Numbered from the stretch's first letter, positions 1-5,836 are shown. The stretch: DNA of 10,000 bases from Rheinheimera sp. (GCF_020217005.1 NZ_JAIWOI010000252.1:1-10000); one strand, 5' to 3'. A program made the numbers and translations. Notes: generated by a model not told the origin, from the sequence alone.

Positions 1-102
1 GAAGAGCAGGGCGTCTGGGACTATCAACAAGACAGTCAACAAGACACCCAACAAGAGAATCAAGACCGTAGCATTAAAACAGAAGCGCAGGCTCAAGCAT
101 GA
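1..102 (+). CDS. C-terminal end of an unidentified protein (5' part outside window)
   Basis: Frame 1 is open from the first base to a TGA at 100-102 and gives 33 residues, starting EEQGVWDYQQ and ending TEAQAQA. The tail is polar and low in complexity, rich in Gln and Asp, with the four-residue repeat QQDS-QQDT-QQEN followed by a related QDRS. Such a tail is probably a disordered C-terminus. Its stop codon overlaps the start of the next gene (ATGA at 99-102), the usual sign of translational coupling, so the gene is likely the upstream partner in the same operon. The family cannot be recognised from this fragment. Confidence 0.75.
   Translation, partial: EEQGVWDYQQDSQQDTQQENQDRSIKTEAQAQA
25..60 (+). 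repeat. 12-bp tandem repeat, three copies, in coding sequence
   Basis: Three consecutive 12-mers begin CAACAAGA: 25-36 (CAACAAGACAGT), 37-48 (CAACAAGACACC) and 49-60 (CAACAAGAGAAT). They encode QQDS, QQDT and QQEN. The unit is a multiple of three, so copy-number change keeps the reading frame. A weaker fourth unit (QDRS) follows at 61-72. Confidence 0.75.
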
Positions 103-626
103 AACCTCTGGATGCTGGCACTTTACAACTGCGTTTGTTGGCGGAAACTGACTGGCTTTTATTCCTCGAGTTGCATCGCCATGAACAAGTGCTGCACTAT
201 GTGGCAGATCCTTTCTCTGATGCACAAATTCGTCAGCGTTTTGACGAACGCTTACAACCCTGGAAAGCCGGGGATCAGCATTGGTTAAGTCTGGTGGTTG
301 TAGAAAAGCAAACGGGTGCTGCGACTGGTGTTTGTGGTTTTCATTGCCTGGAAGCAGAAGCCGATACGCATTTAACTGCTGAAGTAGGCTATCTGTTTTT
401 ACCGGAGTTTTTTGGTAAAGGTTATGCGACTTTGGCATTAAACGCCTGCCTGAATTATGGCGCTACATTGGGCATAACACAGTGGCAGGCCGTGGTGACC
501 GAAGGCAATGTTGGCTCATGCCGTGTGCTGGAAAAATGTGGTTTTCGTCTGATAGAACGTCAGCACAATGGCTATCGGATTGGTGATGAGTTTGTTGCAG
601 ATTTAATTTACAAAAAAACAGCTTAA
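99..626 (+). CDS. GNAT N-acetyltransferase, RimJ/RimL-like
   Basis: A 175-residue cytoplasmic protein of the Acetyltransf_3 (RimJ/RimL) branch of GNATs, which move acetyl from acetyl-CoA to an amine. The start resembles the family, with an early LQLRLLAETDW (residues 9-19). The acetyl-CoA binding motif A is at about 94-111: strand EVGYLFLP, then the loop FFGKGYAT, matching Q/R-x-x-G-x-G/A. Motif B follows as N137, S140, R142, L144 and the KCGF turn at 146-149, typical of RimJ/RimL relatives. The length is normal. The ATG overlaps the upstream stop by 4 nt, and the desaturase gene starts 24 nt downstream, so it sits in a probable operon. Protein N-terminus, antibiotic and small-amine acetylation are all possible substrates. 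The sequence does not decide between them. Confidence 0.9.
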   Translation: MKPLDAGTLQLRLLAETDWLLFLELHRHEQVLHYVADPFSDAQIRQRFDERLQPWKAGDQHWLSLVVVEKQTGAATGVCGFHCLEAEADTHLTAEVGYLFLPEFFGKGYATLALNACLNYGATLGITQWQAVVTEGNVGSCRVLEKCGFRLIERQHNGYRIGDEFVADLIYKKTA

Positions 627-638
627 AAATGACGGCAC

Positions 639-643
639 AGGAG
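639..643 (+). promoter_or_regulatory. Ribosome binding site supporting the GTG start at 651
   Basis: AGGAG lies 7 nt before GTG 651. The nearby ATG at 629 opens only five codons before a TAA, so it cannot be the start. This fixes the desaturase start at a non-ATG codon. Confidence 0.8.
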
Positions 644-650
644 TAACAGT

Positions 651-1526
651 GTGATCCCAGTTGAATTTATTTTGTTGCTGCTGAGCCCGGTGTTTTTCAT
701 CTTTATTGCCTTTGAATGGCTTTATAGCGAAAAACGTGGCAAGGCATTGTACCAATGGCGTGATACGGCTGCTAACTTTGGTTTAGCGGCTTTACATCAG
801 GCTGGTGATTTTATTGCTCTGCTGGTGCTGTCGCCGCTGATGTTGTGGTTATCGCAGTTCGCCTTGTTTTCTATCGAGTTTTCAGCACTGAATTTGTTTT
901 TGCTTTTTATCGCTCAGGACTTTTTGTATTACTGGTTTCACCGCTGCTCCCATCGTGTGCGCTGGTTATGGGCTTCGCATGTGGCGCATCACAGCTCACG
1001 TTTAATGAATTTCAGTACAGCTTTTCGCCAGTCTTTAACTTATCCTATTTCTGGCATGTGGTTGTTTTGGTTGCCCCTGGTTTTACTGGGTTTTGAGGTG
1101 CAACTGGTGTTGGCTGTTGTGGCTATTAATTTAGCCTTTCAGTTTTTTGTCCATACCCAGTCGGGTAAACACTGGGGCATTTTGGGTTGGGTGTTCAATA
1201 CGCCGGCCTGGCATCGGGTGCATCATGCCTGCAATCCTCAGTATATAGACCGCAACTATGCAGGTGTTTTAGTGATCTGGGACAGGATCTTTGGCACTTT
1301 TGTGCCTGAAGAAGAAGCCTGTCGTTATGGTATTACCGACGATTTTCAGTCGAATAACCCCTTGACCATCACCTTTTATGAGTGGCGGAAAATCATCACT
1401 TTATGGCCTCAGCTCAAAGGCTGGCGTAATAAACATAAACTCTTGTTTGGTCCACCGGAAGCATTCTCCGAGCTCAATCAACCGAATACGGGTCGACCAT
1501 CCAGGGACTTGGAAGGTTATGACTAA
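651..1526 (+). CDS. Sterol desaturase/fatty acid hydroxylase family membrane di-iron enzyme
   Basis: A 291-residue integral membrane protein with the histidine clusters of the fatty acid hydroxylase superfamily (sterol desaturases, alkylglycerol monooxygenase, C-4/C-5 sterol oxidases). The visible metal ligands are H97-x3-H101 (HRCSH), H110-x2-H113-H114 (HVAHH), H168 and H188-x2-H191-H192 (HRVHH). The family signature RNYAGVLVIWDRIFGTF follows at 201-217. Hydrophobic segments lie near 5-22, 55-75, 78-96 and 135-168, which would place the His boxes on the cytoplasmic side. Members use O2 to hydroxylate or desaturate lipid chains or sterols. In bacteria the substrate is usually unknown and could be a hopanoid, a fatty acid or an ether lipid. 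It starts with GTG behind AGGAG and overlaps the next gene by 8 nt. The family call is firm; the substrate is open. Confidence 0.92.
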   Translation: MIPVEFILLLLSPVFFIFIAFEWLYSEKRGKALYQWRDTAANFGLAALHQAGDFIALLVLSPLMLWLSQFALFSIEFSALNLFLLFIAQDFLYYWFHRCSHRVRWLWASHVAHHSSRLMNFSTAFRQSLTYPISGMWLFWLPLVLLGFEVQLVLAVVAINLAFQFFVHTQSGKHWGILGWVFNTPAWHRVHHACNPQYIDRNYAGVLVIWDRIFGTFVPEEEACRYGITDDFQSNNPLTITFYEWRKIITLWPQLKGWRNKHKLLFGPPEAFSELNQPNTGRPSRDLEGYD

Positions 1527-2223
1527 ACTGCTGCTGAAATTGGTTTTGCTGTTTGTTGTCATCAGCTATGGCATTTGGAAACTCTCAGCCAGTACTGAGT
1601 TTCAGCTGTTTGGTGAACTGATCCACAAGGTGGATACAGAGCAAAAGCTGGTGGCTTTAACTTTTGATGATGGTCCAACACCACATTACACAGCGGAGAT
1701 TTTGCATCTGTTGGATTTATATCAGGTGAAAGCTACTTTTTTTGTTACAGGCTCTGAAACTCAGCGTTATATGACGCAGGCTAAACAAATTGTTGCGGCA
1801 GGTCATCAGTTGGGTAATCACAGCTGGTCTCATCCACGGATGTTGTTTATGTCGTTGGATGAGATTAGCCGTGAAATTGAAGGCACAGATCAGCAAATCC
1901 GCGCTGCTGGTTTTAAAGGCGAAATTTTGTTCCGGCCTCCTTATGGTAAAAAGCTGCTGTTGTTGCCCTGGTATCTGGCAAAGACCCACAGAACCAACAT
2001 TATGTGGGATATAGCCCCTGAAACTTTTGACGGCTTGCCTGACGATTCACAGACTCTGGCCGCAGAGGTGCTGGCTCAGGTGCAACCTGGTTCTATTGTA
2101 TTACTGCATTTAATGTACAAAAGCGGGGATGCGTCACGCGCGGCTTTACCCATTATTATCAAAGGCCTGAAGGATAAAGGCTACCGTATGGTCACTGTGT
2201 CCGAACTGCTGACAGCACAGTAA
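1519..2223 (+). CDS. Membrane-anchored polysaccharide deacetylase (NodB homology domain)
   Basis: A 234-residue protein with one N-terminal membrane segment (about 4-19, after MTKLLLK) that would anchor the domain in the periplasm. All carbohydrate esterase 4 motifs are present: TFDDG at 48-52 (D50 general base, D51 metal), HSWSH with metal ligands H101 and H105, the RPPYG loop with R139 at 139-143, W163-D164, and the LLH motif ending at H197. CE4 enzymes remove N- or O-acetyl groups from chitin, peptidoglycan or exopolysaccharide, using Zn or a similar divalent metal. The frame is open further upstream to 1378, but the ATG at 1519 is chosen because the signal anchor starts there and the region before it is the end of the desaturase gene. 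The overlap (1519-1526, ATGACTAA) points to translational coupling. The gene ends 8 nt from the convergent DUF4153 gene. Confidence 0.92.
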   Translation: MTKLLLKLVLLFVVISYGIWKLSASTEFQLFGELIHKVDTEQKLVALTFDDGPTPHYTAEILHLLDLYQVKATFFVTGSETQRYMTQAKQIVAAGHQLGNHSWSHPRMLFMSLDEISREIEGTDQQIRAAGFKGEILFRPPYGKKLLLLPWYLAKTHRTNIMWDIAPETFDGLPDDSQTLAAEVLAQVQPGSIVLLHLMYKSGDASRAALPIIIKGLKDKGYRMVTVSELLTAQ

Positions 2224-2231
2224 CACTTAGC

Positions 2232-3968
2232 TTAGTCACGCACTGGCTGCAGTTGAAACTGTTGATCCGCTATTTGTAACAAAGGCCACTCAGGTGCTAC
2301 TGGTGTTAAGGTCAGTGTCTCCAATTGTGGTTCTGGTTTGGACTTGTCCACATTTGACACTGGCGCAAAAGCGGCACGCTCCCAGACTGAGCCATGCAAA
2401 CGAAACAAGTCCGCATGGATGGCATCGTAAGAGTAAGTCAACAGCACATATTCCTGCACTCCGTCATTATTTAAGTCGATAGGTCGCAGATGGTACTGAC
2501 TGACCTGACTTAATTGCCACCCCTGATACTTTTGCCACTCGAACAAAGCCTGTTCCAGCTCCGCGGGCAGGACCAGATCTTTAGGTAACTTTAGTGCGGC
2601 TAACAATTGTTTTTGCTGTTCAGAGTCTTTGTTTGTTTTTTCGTCACGATGCCAATCTGGCCTGTACAGGGTGTTAATGCGCACGACCAGCGCGGGATCT
2701 GTCTGCTGGTACTGAAGTTTCAATTGCTGCAGCGCATCGTAACCAGGTTTAGCCAATTCGTGGCGGAAATAACTCAGGTCGAAATCGGCCAAGGTTGTGC
2801 TGCCCTGCTCAAGCCGGGCCAGCTGGCTTTGTACCGTAATTTTGCGAAAATCAATCAAAGGGGAGTTCACCAGCAGCATCACGGCCAGCAACATCAATCC
2901 CATCCGGACATTGATCCAACTTAAGTGCTGTAGCCACAGATCACGTTTTTTCAGAATACCCCAGAGGTAACCTACAGAAAACAAAGCAAGTATCGCCCAC
3001 AACACCAGGCCCCAGCAGCGACTGACACTCCAGCCATATTGCTCTATCCGCAGCATCAGGCCATAACAAGCGATCAGGCTATACACAGGCAATAAGGCGA
3101 CAGCGGCATAAATGGCTCTGTGTAACCAGAGTGGGTATGGGCGGCTATCAGCGTCGGCCTGATACACGGCATTCAGGAAAAACAACATCAATGCCTGCAG
3201 ACATAAAATCAGTACGCTACCGTGCCCGGTTTTCCACAGCGGTGCTAAACCGGTAAAAGGCAAGGCAAGCATAAAAAGCACTGATACCATTGCTAATATC
3301 ACCAGTAAAAACTTCATCAGCGCCTGCTGAATACGGGTAATGGTGTCAATGACTCCAGCCTGGTTGCGGAAAATAATAATGCCAAAAGCAAAGGCCAGGC
3401 TGAGCGTAGGGTAGTAAAACCATTGTTTTGCAAACAAATCACCAAAAAAGTCGATTTGGATCACTTTAAACAACGCCGCCCACAGCATTAATACGGCCCA
3501 TACCGCCAAAGTAAAAAGTAAAGACAAGCCCAAAGTCAGAAAATTACGCCAGGAGTGCAGGAATAGTGTGCTGTAACAAAGAGGCGCACCCAAAGCCTGT
3601 TGTTGGATGTATAACAAGGCTTTAAAGCTGGCGAGTAACATGGAGTAAATAAAGGCAAAGAGCACAGGCTGGTAGCTGATCTGCTCCAGTGGTATAGCTT
3701 GTAAACCGGCATAAAAGCCCAATGCCGCAGCAACAAGGGCAAAAACACCTAAGCGCAGGGCTAACTTCAGCTCAAGACCTTTTTCCAGTGATAACAATAA
3801 AGTCACTGGCGCTACAACGACCAGGGTGTAAAAACAAAATAACCACTGCGGCTGGTTGGATGGCCAATAATCAAAGCTGATCGATTGATGTAGAAGATAA
3901 AGTGACAGGCCTTGCACTAAAGCGAGCAGCAGCATAACTGGAATGGGTAACTGGTGTTGGTTTGACAT
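2232..3968 (-). CDS. DUF4153 domain multi-pass membrane protein
   Basis: A 578-residue protein. Roughly the first 370 residues hold about ten to twelve hydrophobic segments (for example near 10-28, 43-60, 70-88, 101-120, 145-168, 186-200, 218-240, 251-268, 286-306, 320-338 and 353-370). The rest is a soluble tail. The stretch after the last membrane segment (NSPLIDFRKITVQSQL and DFDLSYFRHELAKPGYDAL, about 368-413) resembles the conserved C-terminal part of DUF4153 proteins. Near 498-506 the tail has DLNNDGVQE, which looks like a calcium-binding D-x-N-x-D-G loop. AGGGA (complement of 3975-3979) lies 6 nt before the ATG and supports this start. DUF4153 has no settled function. The gene stands alone, tail to tail with the deacetylase, and I infer no role from context. 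Confidence 0.8.
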   Translation of the reverse strand: MSNQHQLPIPVMLLLALVQGLSLYLLHQSISFDYWPSNQPQWLFCFYTLVVVAPVTLLLSLEKGLELKLALRLGVFALVAAALGFYAGLQAIPLEQISYQPVLFAFIYSMLLASFKALLYIQQQALGAPLCYSTLFLHSWRNFLTLGLSLLFTLAVWAVLMLWAALFKVIQIDFFGDLFAKQWFYYPTLSLAFAFGIIIFRNQAGVIDTITRIQQALMKFLLVILAMVSVLFMLALPFTGLAPLWKTGHGSVLILCLQALMLFFLNAVYQADADSRPYPLWLHRAIYAAVALLPVYSLIACYGLMLRIEQYGWSVSRCWGLVLWAILALFSVGYLWGILKKRDLWLQHLSWINVRMGLMLLAVMLLVNSPLIDFRKITVQSQLARLEQGSTTLADFDLSYFRHELAKPGYDALQQLKLQYQQTDPALVVRINTLYRPDWHRDEKTNKDSEQQKQLLAALKLPKDLVLPAELEQALFEWQKYQGWQLSQVSQYHLRPIDLNNDGVQEYVLLTYSYDAIHADLFRLHGSVWERAAFAPVSNVDKSKPEPQLETLTLTPVAPEWPLLQIADQQFQLQPVRD

Positions 3969-4065
3969 AAATCGTCCCTGAAGTTAGGCGCAAAGCATTG
4001 CATCAGCCGTTGTAATTGTTAATAAACCTAAACAAATAGTGGACCAGATCCCGTCCGGCCAAAGG

Positions 4066-4093
4066 TTGAAAAATAGATGAACTACGTCATAGT
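4066..4093 (+). promoter_or_regulatory. Candidate sigma70 promoter for the GFA-family gene at 4129
   Basis: TTGAAA (4066-4071, 5/6 match to TTGACA), a 16-bp spacer and CATAGT (4088-4093, 4/6 match to TATAAT). It lies 35 nt upstream of the ATG, in the 160-bp space between divergent genes. I found no equally good promoter for the opposite-strand DUF4153 gene. Match by eye only. Confidence 0.4.
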
Positions 4094-4128
4094 GTACAGA
4101 ACAAAACACATAAACAAGGGATATCATT

Positions 4129-4476
4129 ATGCTTTATCAAGGCAGTTGTCATTGTGGGGCTGTGGCTTATCAGGTTGAGGCAGATATCAGTTCTGCGTTA
4201 AGTTGTAATTGTTCGATTTGCAGCAGAAAAGGCTATTTGCTGAGTTTTGTCTCAGGCGACAAGCTAACTTTATTAAAAAAGGACCAACCTTTAACCACTT
4301 ACACCTTTAATACCCATACAATTAAACACCAGACGTGTCCGGTCTGCGGTTGTTCACCTTTTGCGTTGGGCACAGATCCAGAAGGCAATCAAGTCGCGGC
4401 CATTAATCTGCGTTGTTTAGAAGGTATAGATTTGGATGCTTTAGAGATCCATAAGCACGACGGCAAACACAGCTAA
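4129..4476 (+). CDS. GFA/CENP-V family zinc protein (first of two)
   Basis: A 115-residue protein of the glutathione-dependent formaldehyde-activating (GFA) fold, a small beta structure holding zinc. The cysteine pattern is complete: GSCHCGAV (C7, C9), CNCSIC (C26, C28, C31) and CPVCG (C70, C73). AAGGGA (4116-4121) lies 7 nt before the ATG. Family members were first linked to S-hydroxymethylglutathione formation from formaldehyde, but most small members have no proven activity and that role should not be assumed. No formaldehyde dehydrogenase gene is nearby. In the third cluster C75 replaces the threonine or similar residue often seen after CG. The gene appears monocistronic and is followed by structured repeats. 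A second, divergent paralogue is at 7222. Confidence 0.88.
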   Translation: MLYQGSCHCGAVAYQVEADISSALSCNCSICSRKGYLLSFVSGDKLTLLKKDQPLTTYTFNTHTIKHQTCPVCGCSPFALGTDPEGNQVAAINLRCLEGIDLDALEIHKHDGKHS

Positions 4477-4501
4477 AAACCTGGTTCAAAATATCCTGGC
4501 T

Positions 4502-4525
4502 GTAGCGGCGACCTTTTTGGTCGCC
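4502..4525 (+). repeat. REP-like element: GTAG head plus 7-bp hairpin
   Basis: GTAG (4502-4505) and one C are followed by a perfect stem, GGCGACC (4507-4513) with GGTCGCC (4519-4525), and a TTTTT loop. The layout of a GTAG tetranucleotide before a short GC-rich hairpin is that of REP sequences mobilised by RAYT (TnpA-REP) transposases. It begins 25 nt after the GFA stop. No T-run follows the stem, so it is not a standard terminator. It may still protect the 3' end of the mRNA. No RAYT gene is in the window. Confidence 0.55.
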
Positions 4526-4551
4526 CACATCATTATCAATCCCGAAACCCA

Positions 4552-4602
4552 GGCGAAAAAGCGAAGCCAACAAAGCGACAGCGTCAATGACGACATGGAT
4601 CA
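4552..4602 (+). repeat. 51-bp direct repeat, copy 1
   Basis: Starts GGCGAAAAAGCGAAGCC and ends GACGACATGGATCA. It matches copy 2 (4791-4841) at 50 of 51 positions; the only difference is A for G at position 8. Start-to-start distance is 239 bp. Flanking bases on the right differ from those of copy 2, so the shared block ends sharply at ATCA. Confidence 0.9.
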
Positions 4603-4645
4603 GAGAGGCTAAGTAATTGCAGTCACAGCGCGGCGACGAAGGAGC

Positions 4646-4681
4646 GAGTCCCCGGGAGCAAAATGACCTATGTGACTGAGG
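4646..4681 (+). repeat. B motif copy 1, hairpin decayed
   Basis: Shares the 15-mer GAGTCCCCGGGAGCA and the block TATGTGAC with the B motif at 4757-4792. Here the 3' arm reads CTGAGG in place of CCGGGG, and CAAAA faces CTATG, so the hairpin cannot fully form. It is followed directly by a degenerate direct repeat copy (4680-4710, with GAAGTCAACAAAG against GAAGCCAACAAAG). Confidence 0.75.
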
Positions 4682-4714
4682 CTAGCGAGTGAAGTCAACA
4701 AAGGTGCCAGATAA

Positions 4715-4839
4715 ATCCATTAAGTCAGTGACGTTGTCGCGAGGCGGCACGTGAATGAGTCCCCGGGAGCATAGTTGTCTATGTGACCGGGGCGAAAGAG
4801 CGAAGCCAACAAAGCGACAGCGTCAATGACGACATGGAT
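4715..4839. repeat. 125-bp imperfect palindrome, ERIC/IRU-like in shape
   Basis: The 26-nt arms 4715-4740 and 4814-4839 are inverted repeats matching at 21 of 26 positions. As folded: ATCCAT with ATGGAT, a 3x3 internal loop, GTCA with TGAC, one mismatch, then a 12-bp helix TGACGTTGTCGC with GCGACAGCGTCA holding one G-T wobble. The arms enclose the intact hairpin at 4761-4792. The right arm lies inside direct repeat copy 2. Size and form recall ERIC elements, but I see no sequence match to the ERIC consensus I know. Confidence 0.75.
4761..4792. repeat. Hairpin with two perfect helices and a symmetric GAG/TGA internal loop
   Basis: The outer stem is CCCCGG (4761-4766) with CCGGGG (4787-4792). 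The inner stem is CATAG (4770-4774) with CTATG (4779-4783), closed by the loop TTGT. Between the stems GAG (4767-4769) faces TGA (4784-4786), which in RNA would give tandem G-A pairs plus a G-U pair. Both stems are perfect. No T-run follows on either strand, so it is unlikely to be an intrinsic terminator. Confidence 0.8.
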
Positions 4840-4841
4840 CA
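4791..4841 (+). repeat. 51-bp direct repeat, copy 2, overlapping the yjdM stop codon
   Basis: Starts GGCGAAAGAGCGAAGCC and ends GACGACATGGATCA. Its final three bases, TCA at 4839-4841, are the complement of the TGA stop of yjdM. It also supplies the right arm of the 125-bp palindrome. Confidence 0.9.
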
Positions 4842-5180
4842 AACTTTTTTAACAAACTCAGACTTTAACTTCATAGCGCCAAAGCCATCAATTTTACAGT
4901 CGATATCGTGATCGCCTTCGACCAAACGTATACCTTTGACCTTTGTGCCAATTTTTACCACCAGTGAAGAGCCTTTTACTTTTAAGTCTTTGATCACTGT
5001 CACTGTGTCGCCATCCTGTAGCACATTGCCTGCAGAATCCCGGATCACTTTTTCGCTTTGTGCTGCGTCAACACTGGAGGTTGCTGACCATTCATGGCCA
5101 CATTCAGGGCAGATCAACAGGTTATTGTCTTCATAGGTATAGGCAGAGCTGCATTGTGGGCAGGCGGGTAACTGGCTCAT
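4839..5180 (-). CDS. yjdM: Zinc ribbon protein YjdM (PhnA-like)
   Basis: A 113-residue cytoplasmic protein very close in layout to E. coli YjdM (formerly PhnA, about 111 residues). An N-terminal zinc ribbon uses C7-P-Q-C10 and C24-P-E-C27. A short variable linker follows, then the highly conserved beta domain with [15 protein letters not shown] (56-70), [20 protein letters not shown] (76-95) and [17 protein letters not shown] (96-112). Despite the old name, phosphonate use is not supported for this family and no phn genes are nearby. AGGA (complement of 5186-5189) sits 5 nt before the ATG. The protein is full length although its stop codon falls inside an intergenic repeat. Only the last residue (V in place of the N I recall in E. 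coli) differs at the extreme end. Confidence 0.93.
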   Translation of the reverse strand: MSQLPACPQCSSAYTYEDNNLLICPECGHEWSATSSVDAAQSEKVIRDSAGNVLQDGDTVTVIKDLKVKGSSLVVKIGTKVKGIRLVEGDHDIDCKIDGFGAMKLKSEFVKKV

Positions 5181-5231
5181 GATGGTCCTGATTTAATAAT
5201 AGAAGGCGAGAAAAGGCCGGCATTGTAGCCG

Positions 5232-5258
5232 AAAGGCCCTACTTTTTACAGGGCTTTT
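5232..5258 (-). terminator. Intrinsic terminator of the NYN-domain gene
   Basis: Read on the minus strand just past the stop at 5263: an arm AAAAGCCCT-like sequence (5250-5258) pairs with AGGGCCTTT (5232-5240) across a loop of about nine bases. The stem is nine base pairs including one G-T. The A-rich left arm and T-rich right arm give a usable U-tract, and a similar one in reverse. It separates the NYN gene from yjdM, so yjdM likely has its own promoter. Confidence 0.7.
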
Positions 5259-5262
5259 AACC

Positions 5263-5736
5263 TCAGAGCAATAAATCCGCTTCAATAGGCCGCCAGACAG
5301 CGCAGCTTTGTTGCAGCGATTGCGCTGTCAAACCCGGTACGCTGTACACCACCGTATCAACCCCATGTTGTTGGTAAACGGCCTGCAACAACAAATCAAA
5401 ATCACCGTCGCCGGAGAGTAAAACCACAGTGTCGACTTCGGCGGCCAATGTCAGCACATCAATGGTAATACCCACGTCCCAGTCGCCTTTGGCCGAGCCA
5501 TCGGCACGCTGAATAAAAGGTTTGAGTTTGACCTCAAAGCCTATATGGCGCAGGGCATCCTGAAACTTAATTTGCTGGTCATCTTTTTTATCAATAGCAT
5601 AGGCATAGGCGTAGCTGATCTGCCCTCGAAGCTGTAATAACTGCCAGAATTTACGGTAATTAAAGGAGCGGCCATAGGCCTGTTTGGTGGTGTAATAAAT
5701 GTTTTGTACGTCGACAAAAACTGCAATCTTTTCCAT
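5263..5736 (-). CDS. LabA-like NYN domain protein (PIN-like ribonuclease fold)
   Basis: A 157-residue protein of the NYN family, which has the PIN/FLAP-nuclease fold and is thought to cut RNA with a divalent metal. The expected acidic residues are present: D9 in FVDVQN (with N12), D85 and D87 in KGDWDVGITIDV with D93, and D110 and D112 in LLSGDGDF. The domain fills the whole protein, as in short LabA/DUF88 members. The ATG at 5734-5736 is chosen because members normally begin M-x-K-I-A-V-F-V-D. A TTG at 5751 would add five residues but has no ribosome site. The ATG also lacks a clear Shine-Dalgarno sequence. A terminator follows the gene, and an extended -10 element lies about 30 nt upstream. 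The RNA target cannot be inferred. Confidence 0.88.
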   Translation of the reverse strand: MEKIAVFVDVQNIYYTTKQAYGRSFNYRKFWQLLQLRGQISYAYAYAIDKKDDQQIKFQDALRHIGFEVKLKPFIQRADGSAKGDWDVGITIDVLTLAAEVDTVVLLSGDGDFDLLLQAVYQQHGVDTVVYSVPGLTAQSLQQSCAVWRPIEADLLL

Positions 5737-5767
5737 AACAAGCAAAGCCAAAATGAAGATTGCATGG

Positions 5768-5776
5768 ACTATAACA
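5768..5776 (-). promoter_or_regulatory. Extended -10 promoter element for the NYN gene
   Basis: The minus strand reads TGTTATAGT, a TG-n extension before TATAGT (5/6 match to TATAAT), about 31 nt upstream of the ATG at 5736. No good -35 box stands at 17 bp, as is common for extended -10 promoters. Confidence 0.5.
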
Positions 5777-5827
5777 TGGCATCTGTTTGAAACCGCGAAA
5801 GAAAATCAGCCTGTAGCGCTTTGTGTC

Positions 5828-5836
5828 TGTTAAAAT
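5828..5836 (+). promoter_or_regulatory. Extended -10 promoter element for yehS
   Basis: TGTTAAAAT is a TG-n extension before TAAAAT (5/6 match), 35 nt upstream of the ATG at 5872. No good -35 box is visible. A 9-bp direct repeat AGCGCTTTG occurs at 5815-5823 and 5854-5862, flanking the element. Confidence 0.5.

Larger units (their letters stand above)
4477..4838. repeat. Non-coding intergenic mosaic of structured repeats
   Basis: A 362-bp stretch between the 3' ends of two convergent genes. I see no convincing gene in it. It holds, left to right: a REP-like hairpin (4502-4525), direct repeat copy 1 (4552-4602), a B motif copy with a decayed hairpin (4646-4681), a decayed middle copy of the direct repeat (4680-4710), a 125-bp imperfect palindrome (4715-4839) with an intact hairpin (4761-4792), and direct repeat copy 2 (4791-4841). 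The shared order B motif then direct repeat, about 111 bp apart, suggests two to three tandem copies of one larger unit that have diverged to different extents. Confidence 0.8.

Noticed and set aside
845..1096. Open frame inside the desaturase gene
   Set aside because: It lies in another frame of a gene with full histidine-box evidence, and its translation has no recognisable family features.
1378..1518. N-terminal extension of the polysaccharide deacetylase
   Set aside because: The extension lies within the end of the desaturase gene and would put 47 polar residues before the signal anchor. The ATG at 1519 fits the anchor.
2607..2924. Open frame on the + strand opposite the DUF4153 gene
   Set aside because: It is antisense to a well-supported membrane protein, has no ribosome site, and gives a translation with no domain pattern.
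4552..4620. Short open frame through the direct repeat (translating to [13 protein letters not shown])
   Set aside because: It is interrupted soon after, there is no start with a ribosome site, and the same bases are a structured intergenic repeat.
4477..4841. CRISPR array
   Set aside because: Repeats are unevenly spaced, one copy is decayed, and no cas genes or regular spacers are present.
4839..5180. Phosphonate metabolism role for the PhnA-like protein
   Set aside because: The old gene name is misleading; no phosphonate genes are present and the zinc ribbon family has no shown phosphonatase activity.
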